NCBI GenBank assembly: GCA_023052935.1
Contig: CM041293.1
Span: 168,227,341 to 168,291,340 of the forward strand
From: Piezodorus guildinii
Taxonomy: Eukaryota; Arthropoda; Insecta; Hemiptera; Pentatomidae
Reading direction: 5' to 3'
Length of the DNA stretch: 64,000 bases
This document shows positions 1 to 11,100 of this stretch, in pieces. Position numbers and translations under genes: made by a program. The notes beneath the pieces are model-generated. The model saw nothing but the letters and a program-made list of their open reading frames with translations, ran no database searches and was not told the DNA's origin. Position 1 is the first letter of the stretch. Each line of letters opens with the position of its first letter.

Positions 1-137
1 AAATGATTCATTGATGTCCAGCAGTCATATTGTCAAAAATTGTGAATTACTTAGAATCTTTTATTATATACTTTAGATAAAAATTATTGTCAACTTGTCA
101 ACAGACTGGAGAACAGTAGATAAACTATTCAGCAATT

Positions 138-357
138 TTTTATGAAACATTTGCTCTGACATCTCAGCCATATACGCTATAAAATTTCAGTTTTATACAA
201 CTTACCGATTTCGAGTTGGACGTACCACGCACACACACAAACACCTTTTAGCTCAACTCAGCATTTGGCCTGAGTGGACCCTAAATCTTATATCTCCGTT
301 AAAAACTGCAATTCGAAAATTATCACGATCGCATTAATGTCCCATACTATATATAAT
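138..357 (+). repeat. family A repeat, 3' tail fragment
   Basis: This is the 3' end of the roughly 0.8-kb dispersed repeat seen complete at 13,191-14,000. Shared landmarks are the 'catctc' block, the 'cttaccg' block, the run of CA dinucleotides, the 'ggaccctaaa' block, and the ending 'cacgatcgca...actatatata'. It carries no reading frame. It abuts the 3' end of a Helitron on its right side. Confidence 0.75.
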
Positions 358-359
358 AG

Positions 360-1213
360 CTGACCCGGCAAACGTTGTTTTGCCATTTAAAATATTTCTA
401 GGAAATATCTAGTATAGAAAAAAAAACTAACTTATTGCAAGTATGTAAGGATGAATATAAGTGAAAGAGGCACGGAGCGCTGTGAACGATGAGGGAATAT
501 AAAATAAACAAAACACCAAACATTAATATTTTTAATTTATTCCTTAATATATCATTAATTTCGACAGAAACACTAACAGACAATAACAATCTCTTAATAT
601 TATAGCGTGAACAATATTTTTTATTAGACCCTCTTTAGTTAACACAAACAAACTGGATGGTTTACCCCCTCGAAAGCATGCTACGTATAATTGTGTTTGT
701 GAAAAATATGAGTTACACTGAGATAGTAAAATGATAATTATAAAGGTTACTATTAAGCTTGATGCATAAACAATAATAATGGCCGAAAATTGTGGAGGGA
801 GTGAGAGAAGGCTTATTTTGTGAAAGAAACAGGTTTTTACTGGCTGAGAAGTGTGACACCAGTAGACCTCTGGCGGGGATAACACATAATATCAGGTATC
901 AATCGGATGAAAAATTATTAAATTAATAAAATGGCTATTAAAAAATAGGGTTTTATGATATAAGGATGAAATGTTAGGGTTGTATGTATTTTTTAATGCA
1001 ACATTATACAAAAATAATAAAACTTTTTTTCCAAAAGATTCAAAAATAATGTTACGGATGGACAACCCTTATCAATTAGGGGTATCAAAAATAGATAGTA
1101 GCCGTTTCTCAGAGCTATTGAATATAAAAATAAAAATTCATGAAAATTGGCCAAGGCGTTTCGGAGGAGTACGGTAACTAAAACTGTGAAAAGAGAATTT
1201 TTTATATACTATA
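360..1213 (-). mobile_element. Helitron-type element, degraded
   Basis: Read on the minus strand, the element ends near 360 with a hairpin (GGCAAA, loop, TTTGCC) followed by GGGTCAGCTA, matching the short 3' hairpin plus CTRR-like end of Helitrons. Its 5' side (about 1,140-1,213) matches the 5' side of the better-preserved copy at 54,862-55,798. A Helitron-helicase C-terminal remnant lies on the same strand about 235 bp before the 3' end, the expected order. Both termini are mutated, so the boundaries are approximate. Confidence 0.7.
594..705 (-). pseudogene. Helitron helicase C-terminal remnant
   Basis: The minus-strand frame contains a stretch reading TQLYVACFRGGKPSSLFVL followed by TKEGLIKNIV. 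This resembles the C-terminus of the Pif1-like helicase of Helitrons, where a QLYVA.SR motif is followed by a K.N.VY-type ending. In intact elements this helicase is fused to a Rep nuclease and drives rolling-circle transposition. Only about 37 residues are recognisable; the rest of the frame upstream (to 885) has no visible helicase motifs, and the arginine-finger-like SR is changed to FR. It is a dead relic. Its orientation agrees with the Helitron 3' end at 360. Confidence 0.7.
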
Positions 1214-1390
1214 TAAGTGAAAGTATCTCGGTTCCTTGGAAGCCGAGCGAAGAGAGATTGGTAAGGAGGCTGAAATTGGGCTATTATTACAAAATACCCA
1301 GGAGTCAGCCACAAAACTTATGAATTATCTAAAAGATACATCAATATTTTACAAAATTTAAAAAAAATTAAAAATTCCTGTTTTTGATTT

Positions 1391-1440
<50 letters not shown>

Positions 1441-1613
1441 TTATTCTTTTCTTATATGTAGTTATCTTATATAATTGTTTGTATTTAACTTAAAATATTG
1501 CATCTGTATTATTAGTATTATGTATGTTTTAGTGTATTAGGCATTTTATTTTATTATGTATAATGTATTATATGATAAGTATATATGTATGTATAATGTT
1601 CGTATTGTATGTA
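1214..1613. other. AT-rich spacer with TA microsatellite
   Basis: No gene is seen. A pure TA run occupies about 1,398-1,437, and the rest is simple AT-rich sequence with 'tatgtat'-like words. Confidence 0.7.
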
Positions 1614-2510
1614 TTATTTCGTGTGTCACATGAAATGTCCGTTTTCAAGGTAAAGGATTTTTAATAAAGATACGATATGAAAACAAGATAATTTTATTCG
1701 AAGTATTTACCTTCTTTTTCTACACATTTTTCTCAAAATGACACCCACTTTTTTATTCCCGAACTGAAAAACTCTGAGCTTTGAATTGAAACAAAATCTG
1801 AAAACGCACTTTTCACTTGATCATCATTTTCAAAAAGTTTTCCTTTGACAAGTTGTCTAAATTCCTGAACAGGTGGTAACCTGGAAGGAACTTCGTAGCC
1901 CAGTTCTTTCAATCTTTGCACGGTATGTTTTGAAACATGGGGTCTTGCTGCCGTTCAGTGAGATCATGAGGTACCCATGTATCGAGCTTTATTACTTTCC
2001 CAATTCACTTTAAATGTCTGGAAACGGTAAATGCACTTGCATTTAGTTGTGCTGAGAGTCCTTTAACTGTTTGGTGGGGTTTCCTTCTACTGTATGTTTG
2101 AGGACATCGTTGTCTATTACGGACGGAGGTCTTCCTCGGGGCAAGTTTTTCAAGTCGGTATCCCCAGCTGAAAACTTAGCAAACCAACGGCGAATGGTCC
2201 GTTCATTAACACTTCCTTCCCCAAAGGCCTTGCAAATATTTCTAACGGCCTCGGCTGCTGAATGGCCGAGTTTAAACTTGTGCAAAAATATTACTCGAAA
2301 ATAGCGTGTTTCCATGTTCATAATTTGAGGTATTCTAAAAAGTGGGTAATTGATTTGGAAGCTAATATTTATAATACAAAGGTAGAGGATTAGTAACTCT
2401 TTACTTTAAATATGTAAACATTCGGAAGAAAGCAACAGAGACATGCAAAATCCTTTATGTATTTCAGAAACTATTGTATAAAAATGAACAGTTCATGTGA
2501 AACAACCCAA
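1614..2510 (-). mobile_element. mariner-like element, family Mar-A copy 1
   Basis: The right end (2,487-2,510, reversed) is the family inverted repeat, starting TTGGGTTGTTTCACATGAA and followed by TA. The left end carries the matching TCACATGAAATGTCCG block after a decayed outer end. The 897-bp length is short for a mariner (about 1.3 kb), because the middle of the transposase gene is missing at the same junction as in the copies at 11,101 and 27,822. Confidence 0.85.
1693..2321 (-). pseudogene. mariner transposase, internally deleted and frameshifted
   Basis: The N-terminal part (from 2,321 down) starts MNMETRYFRVIFLHKFKLGH and includes the paired helix-turn-helix region, with the linker GRPPSVIDNDVLKHTVE. 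The C-terminal part resumes at the residues that normally follow the second catalytic aspartate (RPHVSKHTVQ, then LKELGYEV) and continues to the family C-terminus. The intervening catalytic region, with the first two aspartates of the DD34D triad, is absent, and frameshifts break the rest. It cannot encode an active transposase. Confidence 0.85.
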
Positions 2511-3130
2511 TATTATTTATCATGTATGTATTATATGTATGTATTATTACTATTATTATATTGTATCTGTATTATTAGTTTAGTGCTAAAATGACCTTTA
2601 TGCTAGAAAATAAATAAGTGAAAGTAAAAAATCCTATTTAGTTGAAAATTAATAACAACTAATAGGAACTCAAACATATATTATATAAAGTGTATAATAA
2701 AGAAATATTTTCTTATAGTTTTTTTCACAGGTAAAATTTATCATCCAATTCCTCTAGTTATATTCTATGTGTAAAGTTGGTTAGGTAGGTAACCCACAGT
2801 GGTAATAGAACTTTTCTTCGACTCATCATCTGTTAGTGTCCAACTTCTGAAAATTTTTCTTTCTCTGAAGCCTACCAGCATCGTCTCTGCAATTCATCCG
2901 TCTTTAATCTTTGATATCCCACAAACGGTGTCGTAGTTCATTTCCTTAGTCTTAATGTCTCTACTTTTAAAAACTCACATTTATTAGATGATGAGAGGGA
3001 TGAAGTAATTCTTTGAGAGGTCAGTTATCGATTTACTATTTTTTAAGTAGCAACAAATCCTGGCCAAAGAATTTATTAAATAGGTATATGTTCTTAATTT
3101 GTTCATAATTTATCATTACTATTAACATAT
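2511..3130. other. AT-rich intergenic DNA
   Basis: Nothing recognisable is seen beyond AT-rich sequence; no convincing coding or repeat match to the rest of the window was noticed. Confidence 0.55.
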
Positions 3131-3406
3131 CCTGTGGCTGGAGTGCTAGTCTACCACGCCGAAGGTTGTAAGTTCGAATCCCAGTACCGGGTGGACTTTT
3201 TCAAGAACGTAATTAAATGGGAAATCACTCACTACCTCTCCCCGGGTGTGTGAGGCCCGTCAGCCAACTGGTGGACTTAAAAAAAGAGGCGTAGGGGACG
3301 CTGACCCCACCCGAAAAAATATTGTGAATCACATTATTGAATCTTGGGAACCGAACCACACCACGCGGCCAAGAGCTCCCAAGGCCTGTCAAGTCAAAAA
3401 AAAAAT
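3131..3406 (+). repeat. tRNA-derived SINE, family S1 copy 1
   Basis: The head looks like a tRNA, with an A-box-like 'ggctggagtgctagtc' and a B-box 'agttcgaatccc' (polymerase III internal promoter). The body (about 200 bp, with 'cactcac', 'cctctcccc', 'tgtgag.cccgtcagcca', 'ggcctgtc') is shared with copies at 26,633 and 36,918. It ends in an A-rich tail. Polymerase III transcription and LINE-machinery retroposition follow from the family type. The short frame across it is fortuitous. Confidence 0.85.
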
Positions 3407-3765
3407 ATATAATAATTATATGAATCCATAAAAATTTAGTTCCAAATGCACAGCAGAAATATAATCAGTGATAAAAAAGTAGCAGAAATACTACACTGAT
3501 AATATCTAACCAATAAATTATTACACAAAAATGCATTAAGCCTGTCTTTGATTTTGAATTATTATTTTTTTTTAAATAGTGAAACCATCTCATTTCATTA
3601 GTTTTTCTTTAAAAGATAAGTTATATTTCTGTTGTTTATTTGGCAAAGCGATAATCCGTATTATTGACCTTTATAACATAAGTCGAGAAAACAATGAACT
3701 CGGTAAAATCGTTATTAAATATACTTTCTTATACAATAAATTATGATACTAAGCTAAAAATAGTC

Positions 3766-3867
3766 TTGGTGGCTGAGCGTGATTAAGGTCTACTGTACTT
3801 AATCACTATATGTAGTGAAATCATTACCCTAAACGGATTGTAGAGTTACCAAGGTTTTTTTTTTTTT
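3766..3867 (+). repeat. SINE family S2, 3' fragment
   Basis: It shares 'ggctgagcgtgat' followed by an oligo-T tail with the S2 copies at 33,115 and 40,432. The tRNA-like head is missing. Confidence 0.55.
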
Positions 3868-3915
3868 ATGGTTTTTCTTTTACGATAAGTCTTCTATTCT
3901 TTTTTCATTTTCATG

Positions 3916-4052
3916 AAATTTTAGGCAACTCTTCCTGATTATAATAGTAATTTTCTCTATTTTTAATTTAATAATTATATATATATGTACATATATATAT
4001 AATTATTAAATTAAAATAGAGAATTACTATATAATCAGAAGAGTTGCCTAAA

Positions 4053-4056
<4 letters not shown>
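3916..4056. repeat. 141-bp near-perfect palindrome
   Basis: Two arms of about 66-70 bp face each other around a short TA-rich centre (3,980-3,992). The left arm begins 'aaattttaggcaactctt' and the right arm ends 'aagagttgcctaaaattt'. The single strand would form a long hairpin. It is followed directly by a TA run (4,057-4,086). It could be a small hairpin MITE or the product of a fold-back duplication. Confidence 0.8.
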
Positions 4057-4091
<35 letters not shown>

Positions 4092-4207
4092 ATTTACTAT
4101 CCCTCTTAAATAAGAAAATGGGTCAAAGATTTATGTCCATTTATTTTTTCACCACTATTTCTTAGAGTTGATGCAAAAAAAATAAAATAAAATAACTGTA
4201 CCTGTAC

Positions 4208-5230
4208 ATGATCCATGAAGAGTCCATTACCAGAAGATTAGCCCAGCGAGCGAGAGGTTGCTTACAATATGAGGCACGGAATCAGGAACATAAGCAAGCT
4301 AAGAGGGACTTAGTTAAGGCAATAAAAGAAAGTAAGCGTAACTGCTGGAAGAAGCTGTGTGATGAGGTAGAGGAAGACACGTGGGGAAGGCCATACAAAG
4401 TGGTTATGGCCAAACTGAAAAGTTCGAAATTGTCGCCTCCGAGCTGTCCAGAATTGCTAGGAAAAATAGTGGCAGTGCTAGTAAGAAGTACTGGCAGTGC
4501 AGTAAGAAGTACTGCGCCATTATAACATTAGACGTTAAAAATGCCTTTAATTCAGCTCGGTGGGATTGTATCTTAAACGGATTGAAAAATATGCAAGTCC
4601 CATATTACCTCATGAAGATTATTGAGTTATTTTACCGACAGAATTTTAAGGTATGATACGAAAGCAGGATTAAAAAGCTACAAAGTCACAGGTGGCGTTC
4701 CTCAGGGTTCGGTTCTAGGACCACTTCTGTGGAATATAATGTATGACGGTGTGCTCAAGTTACCCCTGCCAGAAGAAACTACTACGCTTGGTTTTGCTGA
4801 CGATCTGGCTATAATAGTTCGGGGGAAACTCTTGGAGGAGATATCTTATAACGGGAACAAGGCTATCTTTATGATTCGTCAATGGCTCTCAGCGGCAGGC
4901 CTTCAGCTTGCTGATCATAAAACTGAGGCAGTATTGATAACCAGTAGGAAAGTGAAGGAGACAGTCAGTTTCACCGTCGGGGAGTTCGATATCCTATCCA
5001 AGCCATCAATTAGATATCTCGGAGTGCATATTGACGCTAGAATTCGATTTGATGAACACCTGCATAAAGTTAGCAATAGAGCAGCGAATGTGGTAAATGA
5101 ATTGGCCAGAATCATGACAAATATTGGTGGACCAAGGGGAAACCAGAGGAAGCTTCTGGCCAATGTAGCCAGTTCCACGCTTCTCTACGCAGCACCTATC
5201 TGGGCAGAATCCTGCCAAGTGCAATCATAT
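4208..5230 (+). pseudogene. R1-like ORF2, reverse transcriptase part
   Basis: Frame 2 (4,208-4,470) gives the pre-RT region, rich in basic residues (KRDLVKAIKESKRNCWKKL). A deletion then removes the first RT blocks. Frame 1 carries RT motif A (ITLDVKNAFNSARW, about 4,522-4,563), and frame 2 resumes at about 4,640 with GGVPQGSVLGPLLWN and the catalytic FADD (LGFADDLAI, about 4,790-4,813), running on into the thumb. A tandem repeat of about 20 bp (4,470-4,515) marks the deletion scar. Reverse transcriptase copies element RNA at the target site in intact relatives; here at least two frameshifts and a deletion make it inactive. Confidence 0.9.
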
Positions 5231-5867
5231 GTCCGGAAAGTTATTAGTGTGCATCGGAGAAGTGCCCCTGCGTGTCGCTCGAGCTTTTCGCACTGTGTCC
5301 TACGACGCTGTATGCGTCATCGCAGACATGCCTCCGATTGATCTTTTGGCAGATGAACGTAGAAGGATCTACCGAAGAAAACAAGAAGAGACGGATGCTC
5401 ACTGGGCTTCTTTAGCAAAACAAGAGAGAGTTCATACACTTGATATATGGCAGAGACGCTGGAACGCTTCATCTTCTAGAAGATGGACCTACCGCCTAAT
5501 TCCCGACATATCGACATGGTTATCCCGGAAACATGGAGATGTAGATTACTATCTCACTCAGCTGCTTACTGGGCATGGTTGCTTCAGAGCGTACTTAGCC
5601 CGTTTCAAAATAGAGGAAAGTTCATTGTGCCCATTTTGTGATCCCATAGAAGAAACAGTGGAACATACATTCTTCTCTTGTTCGGGATTCGTTCGAGAAA
5701 GATCGGAGATAGACGCTAAATTTAGTACAAAAGCATCACCCGAAAATTTAGTCTCCTTGATGATGGCTAGTCAGGAGAGTTGGAGCGCTGCAGCTGATTA
5801 TGCAGCACAAATCTGCAGAAAGCTCAGAGTACAGGAGCAAGAAAGGAGAGGCGGGGCATCGGCCTAG
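5229..5867 (+). pseudogene. R1-like ORF2, C-terminal domain with zinc knuckle
   Basis: A third frame continues ORF2 after a frameshift near 5,230, with LRVARAFRTVSYDAVCVIA followed by ERRRIYRR, typical of R1-clade C-termini. At 5,638-5,691 it has the CPFC...H...C pattern (CPFCDPIEETVEHTFFSC) seen at the end of R1/LOA-type ORF2 proteins and thought to bind nucleic acid. The frame is open for 212 codons to a natural-looking stop at 5,865, followed by the 3' UTR. Confidence 0.88.
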
Positions 5868-6057
5868 CTTAAATCAGATGTCCAGTAAAGTAGACGGCAT
5901 TTAGCCCTTCTGCCCCCCCATGAAGTAATGCTTGACAGCGGTTCCGTGGGGTGGTAAAGACGAATTGGGAGGTGGTTTTTTAGTGAGTAGGAATCTCACA
6001 CTGTTGTGTAGCCTGACAGTTGCACTTCGTCTGATGAAAGATTTTTCCCCTACCCGG

Positions 6058-6086
<29 letters not shown>

Positions 6087-6088
<2 letters not shown>

Positions 6089-6372
6089 TCTGGGCTCAGT
6101 ACATATAGAGATACATTAGAGATACATAGATACATACATTAGGTGATGAGGCAATGAGGTGTATAGGCCTTAAACCACGCTCAGCGGCCATGTTCTTTCC
6201 CCACTTTGGTTACACACTTTAAAGAGGCTTGGTCTGCCCCATGAGGGTCTCCATACCTAGCGTCGCCTTCCCTCTCCCCACTCCGGCTGAATAAATAGAA
6301 TTAATAATATTCTGCCATAGCTGGGATTAGAACCCAGGACCCGGAGAACCGTAGACTAGTGCTTTCGAATTT
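6087..6372 (-). repeat. tRNA-derived SINE, family S2 copy (reverse)
   Basis: Read on the minus strand it has a tRNA-like head with B-box 'gggttctaatcccag', then 'ggtatggagaccctcatggg', 'cgctgagcgtg', and ends 'tgagcccagacc' followed by oligo-T (the A-run before 6,087 on this strand). Matches lie at 33,115 and 40,432. Confidence 0.85.
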
Positions 6373-7174
6373 TAAGTCAAAGTATTTTTTTAAATTACAA
6401 AGATAGATATTGACACAATGAAGAAATTATTTATGTTTGAATATTTAATATATATTTATTTTATTATAAAATTAAATAATTTCCACAATGTGTCAAATCT
6501 TTTTCATCAGCATATGCAGAACATCACTTGATGATAAACAAAACCGTTAGCTGAGATTATTTCGAGTTAAATCGACAGGCTTTGCTAACTGCAATAAATT
6601 CCTGATCAAGCAAAGCCGTGACTGGGCGCAATCAGTGCGGTATTAATGTGGAACGTTGAGCGACCAAGAGGGGTAGTTATAGGGGGGCAACTAACCCCAA
6701 GTTTCCTCCAACTAGCTCATATCCTAATAAGGAAGTTGTACCTATTAGGTTGTCCTGGCTGAGGGGACGCCAACTTCCAAACTACCCTCGGAATCCACCC
6801 TAATCCTCCACCCGCTAAAGACGTGGGATTTTCCGGATTAAACATAGCTTTCTTTGGAGCAACTACGGGAAAGCTTAAAATAACCATTAAAAAAAGTTTA
6901 ATTAGTTGTATTTTGCATTTTTTTAAGGTTATTAAATATATATATAAAAAAAAATAAGCAAAAAGGTCAGTATCAGATAATCACGAGTATGGATACTTGC
7001 TACTGGTATGTTATTGTAGATTAAACTGAATAAAATTAATATCTGACAATTAAAAATAATCATTTATTTGTCGTACATAGACATAGTTAAACGTTTAACT
7101 GCCTGCTATCTAGTATCTATTTAGTATATAGTATATAAATATATATAATATTATATATATAGTAATATATAGTG
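6373..7174. other. unassigned, with a GC-richer block at 6,520-6,860
   Basis: Most is AT-rich. The block at about 6,520-6,860 is clearly less AT-rich and contains 'gggggg' and several 'ccacccg'-like words, but no open frame or match elsewhere in the window was noticed. It could be a 5' UTR or ORF1 piece of an unrecognised LINE. Confidence 0.4.
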
Positions 7175-7320
7175 AGTTAAAATTTGAATATTATTTATTG
7201 TTGTTGTAGATATGTTTATGATATTAAATTTTATTTTAGATACTTATTAATTATCTGAAGATGAGGCAAAGAAATACCTGGAAACGTCATATTAAAGTTT
7301 TATTTATGTTATAATAAATA
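7175..7320 (+). repeat. Penelope-type terminal repeat fragment with hammerhead-like core
   Basis: It contains 'ctgaagatgaggc' then 'cctggaaacgtc', resembling the CUGAnGA ... GAAAC-GUC core of hammerhead ribozymes found in Penelope-like element termini. A reverse copy with matching flanks is at 26,020-26,190. Confidence 0.5.
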
Positions 7321-7415
7321 AAAATATAAAGAAAGAAAAGAGAATTATTTCCCATTATTCCATTCATAATGCAAGGTATTTTTTTTTTTTTGTATTACTC
7401 AGAATTAAAAAGGCT

Positions 7416-7432
7416 AATTTGGTAGAAATATT
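7416..7432 (+). repeat. target-site duplication, left copy
   Basis: 'aatttggtagaaatatt' lies immediately before the truncated Jockey LINE and recurs, with two inserted bases, at 9,622-9,640 directly after its poly(A) tail. Confidence 0.8.
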
Positions 7433-9329
7433 GACCTCAGAGTAACCCTCAAAACCCAAGATGACCTAGATAATTCCGTCTATTCCTTTACCACCGCCAT
7501 CCAACAAGCTGTCTGGACTGCTTCCTCTCCTAAACACTCCAATATAAATCCAGACCAAAATCATTTTCCACAACCTATTATAGACCTTATCCACACCAAA
7601 CGCCGAGCAAGATCATTATGGCAGCGCACCCGACACCCAACAGATCGCCGCTCCTATAACTTCTATTGTAGACAATTGAAGAGGGAGTTGGCGAACTTCC
7701 GTTCCCAGTACTTTAATTCCTATCTCTCCTCTCTATCAGCTCGTGATAATTCCCTATGGAATGTCACGAAAAAGATCCTAAAATATCATCATGTTTCCCA
7801 TCCTCTCCGACGTGGTGATGACTCCTGGGCTGCGTCTGATGAAGATAAAGCCGAGGAATTCGCCACACACCTCTCCAAAGTATTCACTCCTCACCCTGGA
7901 ATCCCACATCAATCACACCGCAAAAGTGCAAGACTTTCTTATGTCACCGATTCCACTTTCCCTACCTCCTAAAGCTATTAATCCCTCTGAGGTCAAATAT
8001 CTTCTCCAAAAACTGACTCTCCGTAAATCTCCTGGACACGATCTCCTTACTCCCCAGATCCTCCGACAATTCCGCAGAAAGCTATTATATTCCTTACTTA
8101 TATTTACAACTGCATCCTCCGCACCACCTATTTTCCACTGTTATGGAAACATTCCACCATCATCCTTTTTTTAAAACCAGGTAAACCTTCCAACAACACT
8201 TCATCCTACGGCCTATTAGTCTACTCCCCATCCTCTCAAAAATCTTCGAAAGGCTTCTTCTAAAACGTATCCTACCCATATTAGAATCTCAAAATCTTCC
8301 TTCCCATCAGTTTGGATTCCGTCCTCAGCATTCCACAGTTCAACAGGGGCTCCGAGTTGTAGACCATATTTCCTCAGCTCTTGAATGCAAAGAGTATTGT
8401 TCTGGTGCGTTTCTGGACATTGCGCAAGCTTTTGACCGGGTATGGCACACTGGATTACTCTTCAAGCTGAAAACCCATTTAAACCCCAGTCCCTATACCT
8501 CATTCTCCGATCCTATCTCTCGAACCGTTCCTTCCGAGTTCGCTGTGGTGAAGAATTTTCTAACCTTTATCCCGTTGAGGCCGGTGTTCCTCAAGGCAGC
8601 TTCTTGGGACCCATCCTCTACATCCTTTACACTGTTTGATATTCCTACACATCCTGATACCTTTCTGGCAACTTTTGCAGACGACACCGCCATCTATCAT
8701 CCAGTTCCAATCCTGAAACAGCATCCTTAAACCTTCAGAGACACCTTTTCCTTATCGAACACTGGTGTAATAACTGGCGTGTAAAGGTGGACGAAGCCAA
8801 ATGTAAACACATAACCTTTACTCTTAGACGAAAATCCTGTCCGCCAGTTTATTTCAACTCATTACCGATTCCTCTCTCAGATACAGTCCGGTATCTTGGC
8901 TTACTGTTAGACAAAAGATTGACTTGGAACCCACATACAAGACTTAAAAGACAAGAACTCAACCGACGATTCGGACAGTTATACCGACTACTCAACAGAA
9001 AATCTGAACTTACAGTTGAAAACAAATTATTAATCTACAAGACAATACTGAAGCCCATCTGGACCTACGGACTTGAACTGTGGGGGACAGCTAAACGTTC
9101 TAACATCAAACGCATTCAATCCTTTCAATCCAAAGTCCTCCGTACAATAGTAAATGCTCCTTATTATGTCTCCAATTATACCTTGCACCACGACCTTAAT
9201 GTTCCATTTATTTCAGACCTAATTCCTTCCAAATTTTCCAAATTCCACCAGAACCTCATTCATCATCCTAATCCTTTAGCTCAATCCCTATCCAGCTCCA
9301 CTCATCCATACAACCACCTAGAAGGTTGA
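7433..9329 (+). pseudogene. Jockey-like ORF2: reverse transcriptase and C-terminus
   Basis: In order: a linker after the endonuclease; the pre-RT block with NPSEVKYLLQKLTLRKSPG (about 7,980-8,035); RT motif A with FLDIAQAFDRVW (about 8,410-8,445); GVPQGSFLGPILYILYT (about 8,583-8,636); catalytic FADDTAIYH (about 8,674-8,700); thumb with LGLLLDKRLTWNPHTRLKRQ; and the Jockey C-terminal region LKPIWTYGLELWGTAK to the stop at 9,327. Several frameshifts split it. The product in intact elements reverse-transcribes the LINE RNA. The RT catalytic residues survive but the frame does not. Confidence 0.92.
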
Positions 9330-9621
9330 AACGGCAGTGGCCCCGCGACCTTTTGTAAATATATTGGAGTTCTAGCACTGGCTAGATTCTCCACTCAATG
9401 TGATGTATGTATGAGTGTGTGTATGTGTATATAGGTATAAGTGAATTATTGACTTTTGTATTGATTCATTATTGTGTATATATTTTATTGTAATTTTATG
9501 TTGTGTAAATATTGTATGAATGTAGTATGTTTGATATCATTCAGCAATACTATTAATTCCAAATTGGGACAGATTGTAAAATTTTCTCAATAAAAATTGT
9601 ATTACTAAAAAAAAAAAAAAA
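7433..9621 (+). mobile_element. Jockey-like LINE, 5'-truncated insertion with TSD
   Basis: It starts abruptly inside ORF2, between endonuclease and RT (the first bases match 63,324 onward in the LINE at the right edge), and ends with a 3' UTR, an AATAAA-like signal (about 9,588) and a poly(A) run. Direct repeats of 17-19 bp flank it (7,416-7,432 and 9,622-9,640). This is a standard target-primed insertion that failed to reach the 5' end. Confidence 0.93.
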
Positions 9622-9640
9622 AATTTGGTAGAAGAATATT

Positions 9641-10299
9641 AACCATAAATTAAACATAGTGTAAGTGGTGGTCCGAAAAAAACATTATACTTTAAGAATT
9701 ACTTAACGGTATAATACCAAAGGAAGCAAAATCACTACGAACAGTCTGATAATAGGATGAAGTCCAAAGCAACACTAATTTGGAATGGATGATTAGGATT
9801 AGTGCTGGAGAGCAGGTGGGCCTCGTTCACCAAGGGGTAATAACCATCGGTAATGTCATCGTTTCACCAATTTCTGATTTAAATACCATTATTAGGCTTA
9901 GGGTCACGGGATTACGTTATGGATGGTCAATGATTTATTACTGCCAAGACAAATGTCAGAACGCAAAAGCTAAGGAAAAAAATTAATATAAAAAACACCT
10001 TATACTATCAAAGAAAATCACTTGATCTAAATTTATAAAAATGATTCTCTTATCCCTTGGCCATCGCATCACTCGTAAAAGTCTTTTATTTATTTTTCAT
10101 AATTGTCTAAAATATTAATCGCTCAATATGGTCATTAGTGATGGTTTAATGAATGGTTTCGTTCAATTCATTTTGCTTGACTTTAACTTAAGGCTTGACC
10201 GAATATCCGGGTCATATAGTTAAGACGGAACATGAACTGTCGGATCAGCTAGTTTATTAATAAAACCAAACAGTGCTTCTCAAATATATAATAGTAATA
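9641..10299. other. AT-rich intergenic DNA
   Basis: No gene is seen. A short open frame at 9,780-9,986 resembles nothing known. At 10,249 a 'cagctag' followed by T recalls a Helitron 3' end, but without a convincing hairpin. Confidence 0.5.
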
Positions 10300-10520
10300 A
10301 TAACAATTCTTTATTTATTCTGGGATGAGTCCCTTCAGAACAACGTAACAGGAAATAAAAAGGTGGGCGTAAGATTAGAGTCATAGAGTAAAATGACTGA
10401 AAACAGAACAGAATTAAACTAATAAAATAATATAAAAGCTAAATTATAATAAAAATGTAAACAAAAAAAAAGCAAACAGAAAAATAAATCTTTGTTGGCA
10501 TGGGAACAAAAAATAATGTA

Positions 10521-10585
<65 letters not shown>

Positions 10586-10837
10586 TATATATAATCAGAT
10601 AAAAGAAATATGCATACATATATAAATACACATAAACATATACACACACATATGCATGTATGTTTACAGTTTAAAAAAAAAAATAATAATATTCTTCTGT
10701 TATTACATACTAATAACTTAATCTTGCATCTTTGAAAAGATAATCATTTCAAATATTTGCTGTTAAATTTTTACCCTTGAAAATGACAATTGAATAAATA
10801 AATTTGTTGATTATCCCTGAAATCGGCATCCGCTTGG

Positions 10838-11098
10838 AATTGACAGGAAATGGCTGAATAGACGGGATTTAAATGTGGGGAGAGTTTGGGAGTCACGGAT
10901 ATTAGAGGGAATTGAGTTCCATAGGGAGGCGGATCGGATCAAGAGTGATCTATCTAAAGCTGTGGATCGATGATATACAGATCACAAGGCCGTGAGCGGG
11001 TGTAACGGGAACGAACGGAGGATTTGAATTTAAGGAGATCCGAGATGTAAAACGGACACCGGGATTGGATAATATGATATAGGAAGGATGCCAGTAAG
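10838..11098 (-). pseudogene. LINE reverse transcriptase C-terminal fragment
   Basis: Minus-strand reading gives CPFYISDLLKFKSSVRSRYT followed by RSRPCDLYIIDPQ, then (after stops) a region matching the WNSLP..IR block usual near the end of CR1/Jockey-superfamily RT proteins ('ctatggaactcaattccc'). The same order occurs at 56,014-56,600. Stops and frameshifts make it non-functional. The clade (CR1-like or Jockey-related) is uncertain. Confidence 0.7.
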
Positions 11099-11100
11099 TA

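Larger units (their letters stand above)
4196..6086 (+). mobile_element. R1-like LINE, 5'-truncated and broken
   Basis: This is a non-LTR retrotransposon fragment. It holds pre-RT, reverse transcriptase and the C-terminal CCHC region of ORF2, a 3' UTR of about 190 bp, and an A-run at 6,058-6,086. The endonuclease and ORF1 are absent. The A-run is shared with the oligo-T end of a minus-strand SINE that follows, so the tail may belong to either element. R1-clade affinity is judged from the RT and C-terminal sequence. Confidence 0.85.

Noticed and set aside
10190..10255. Possible Helitron 3' end (CTAG followed by T at 10,249)
   Set aside because: No convincing hairpin upstream and no matching element body on either side.
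10419..10649. Tyr/Ile-rich frames of 67-76 codons
   Set aside because: Translations of a TA microsatellite. The same applies to 53,011-53,220.
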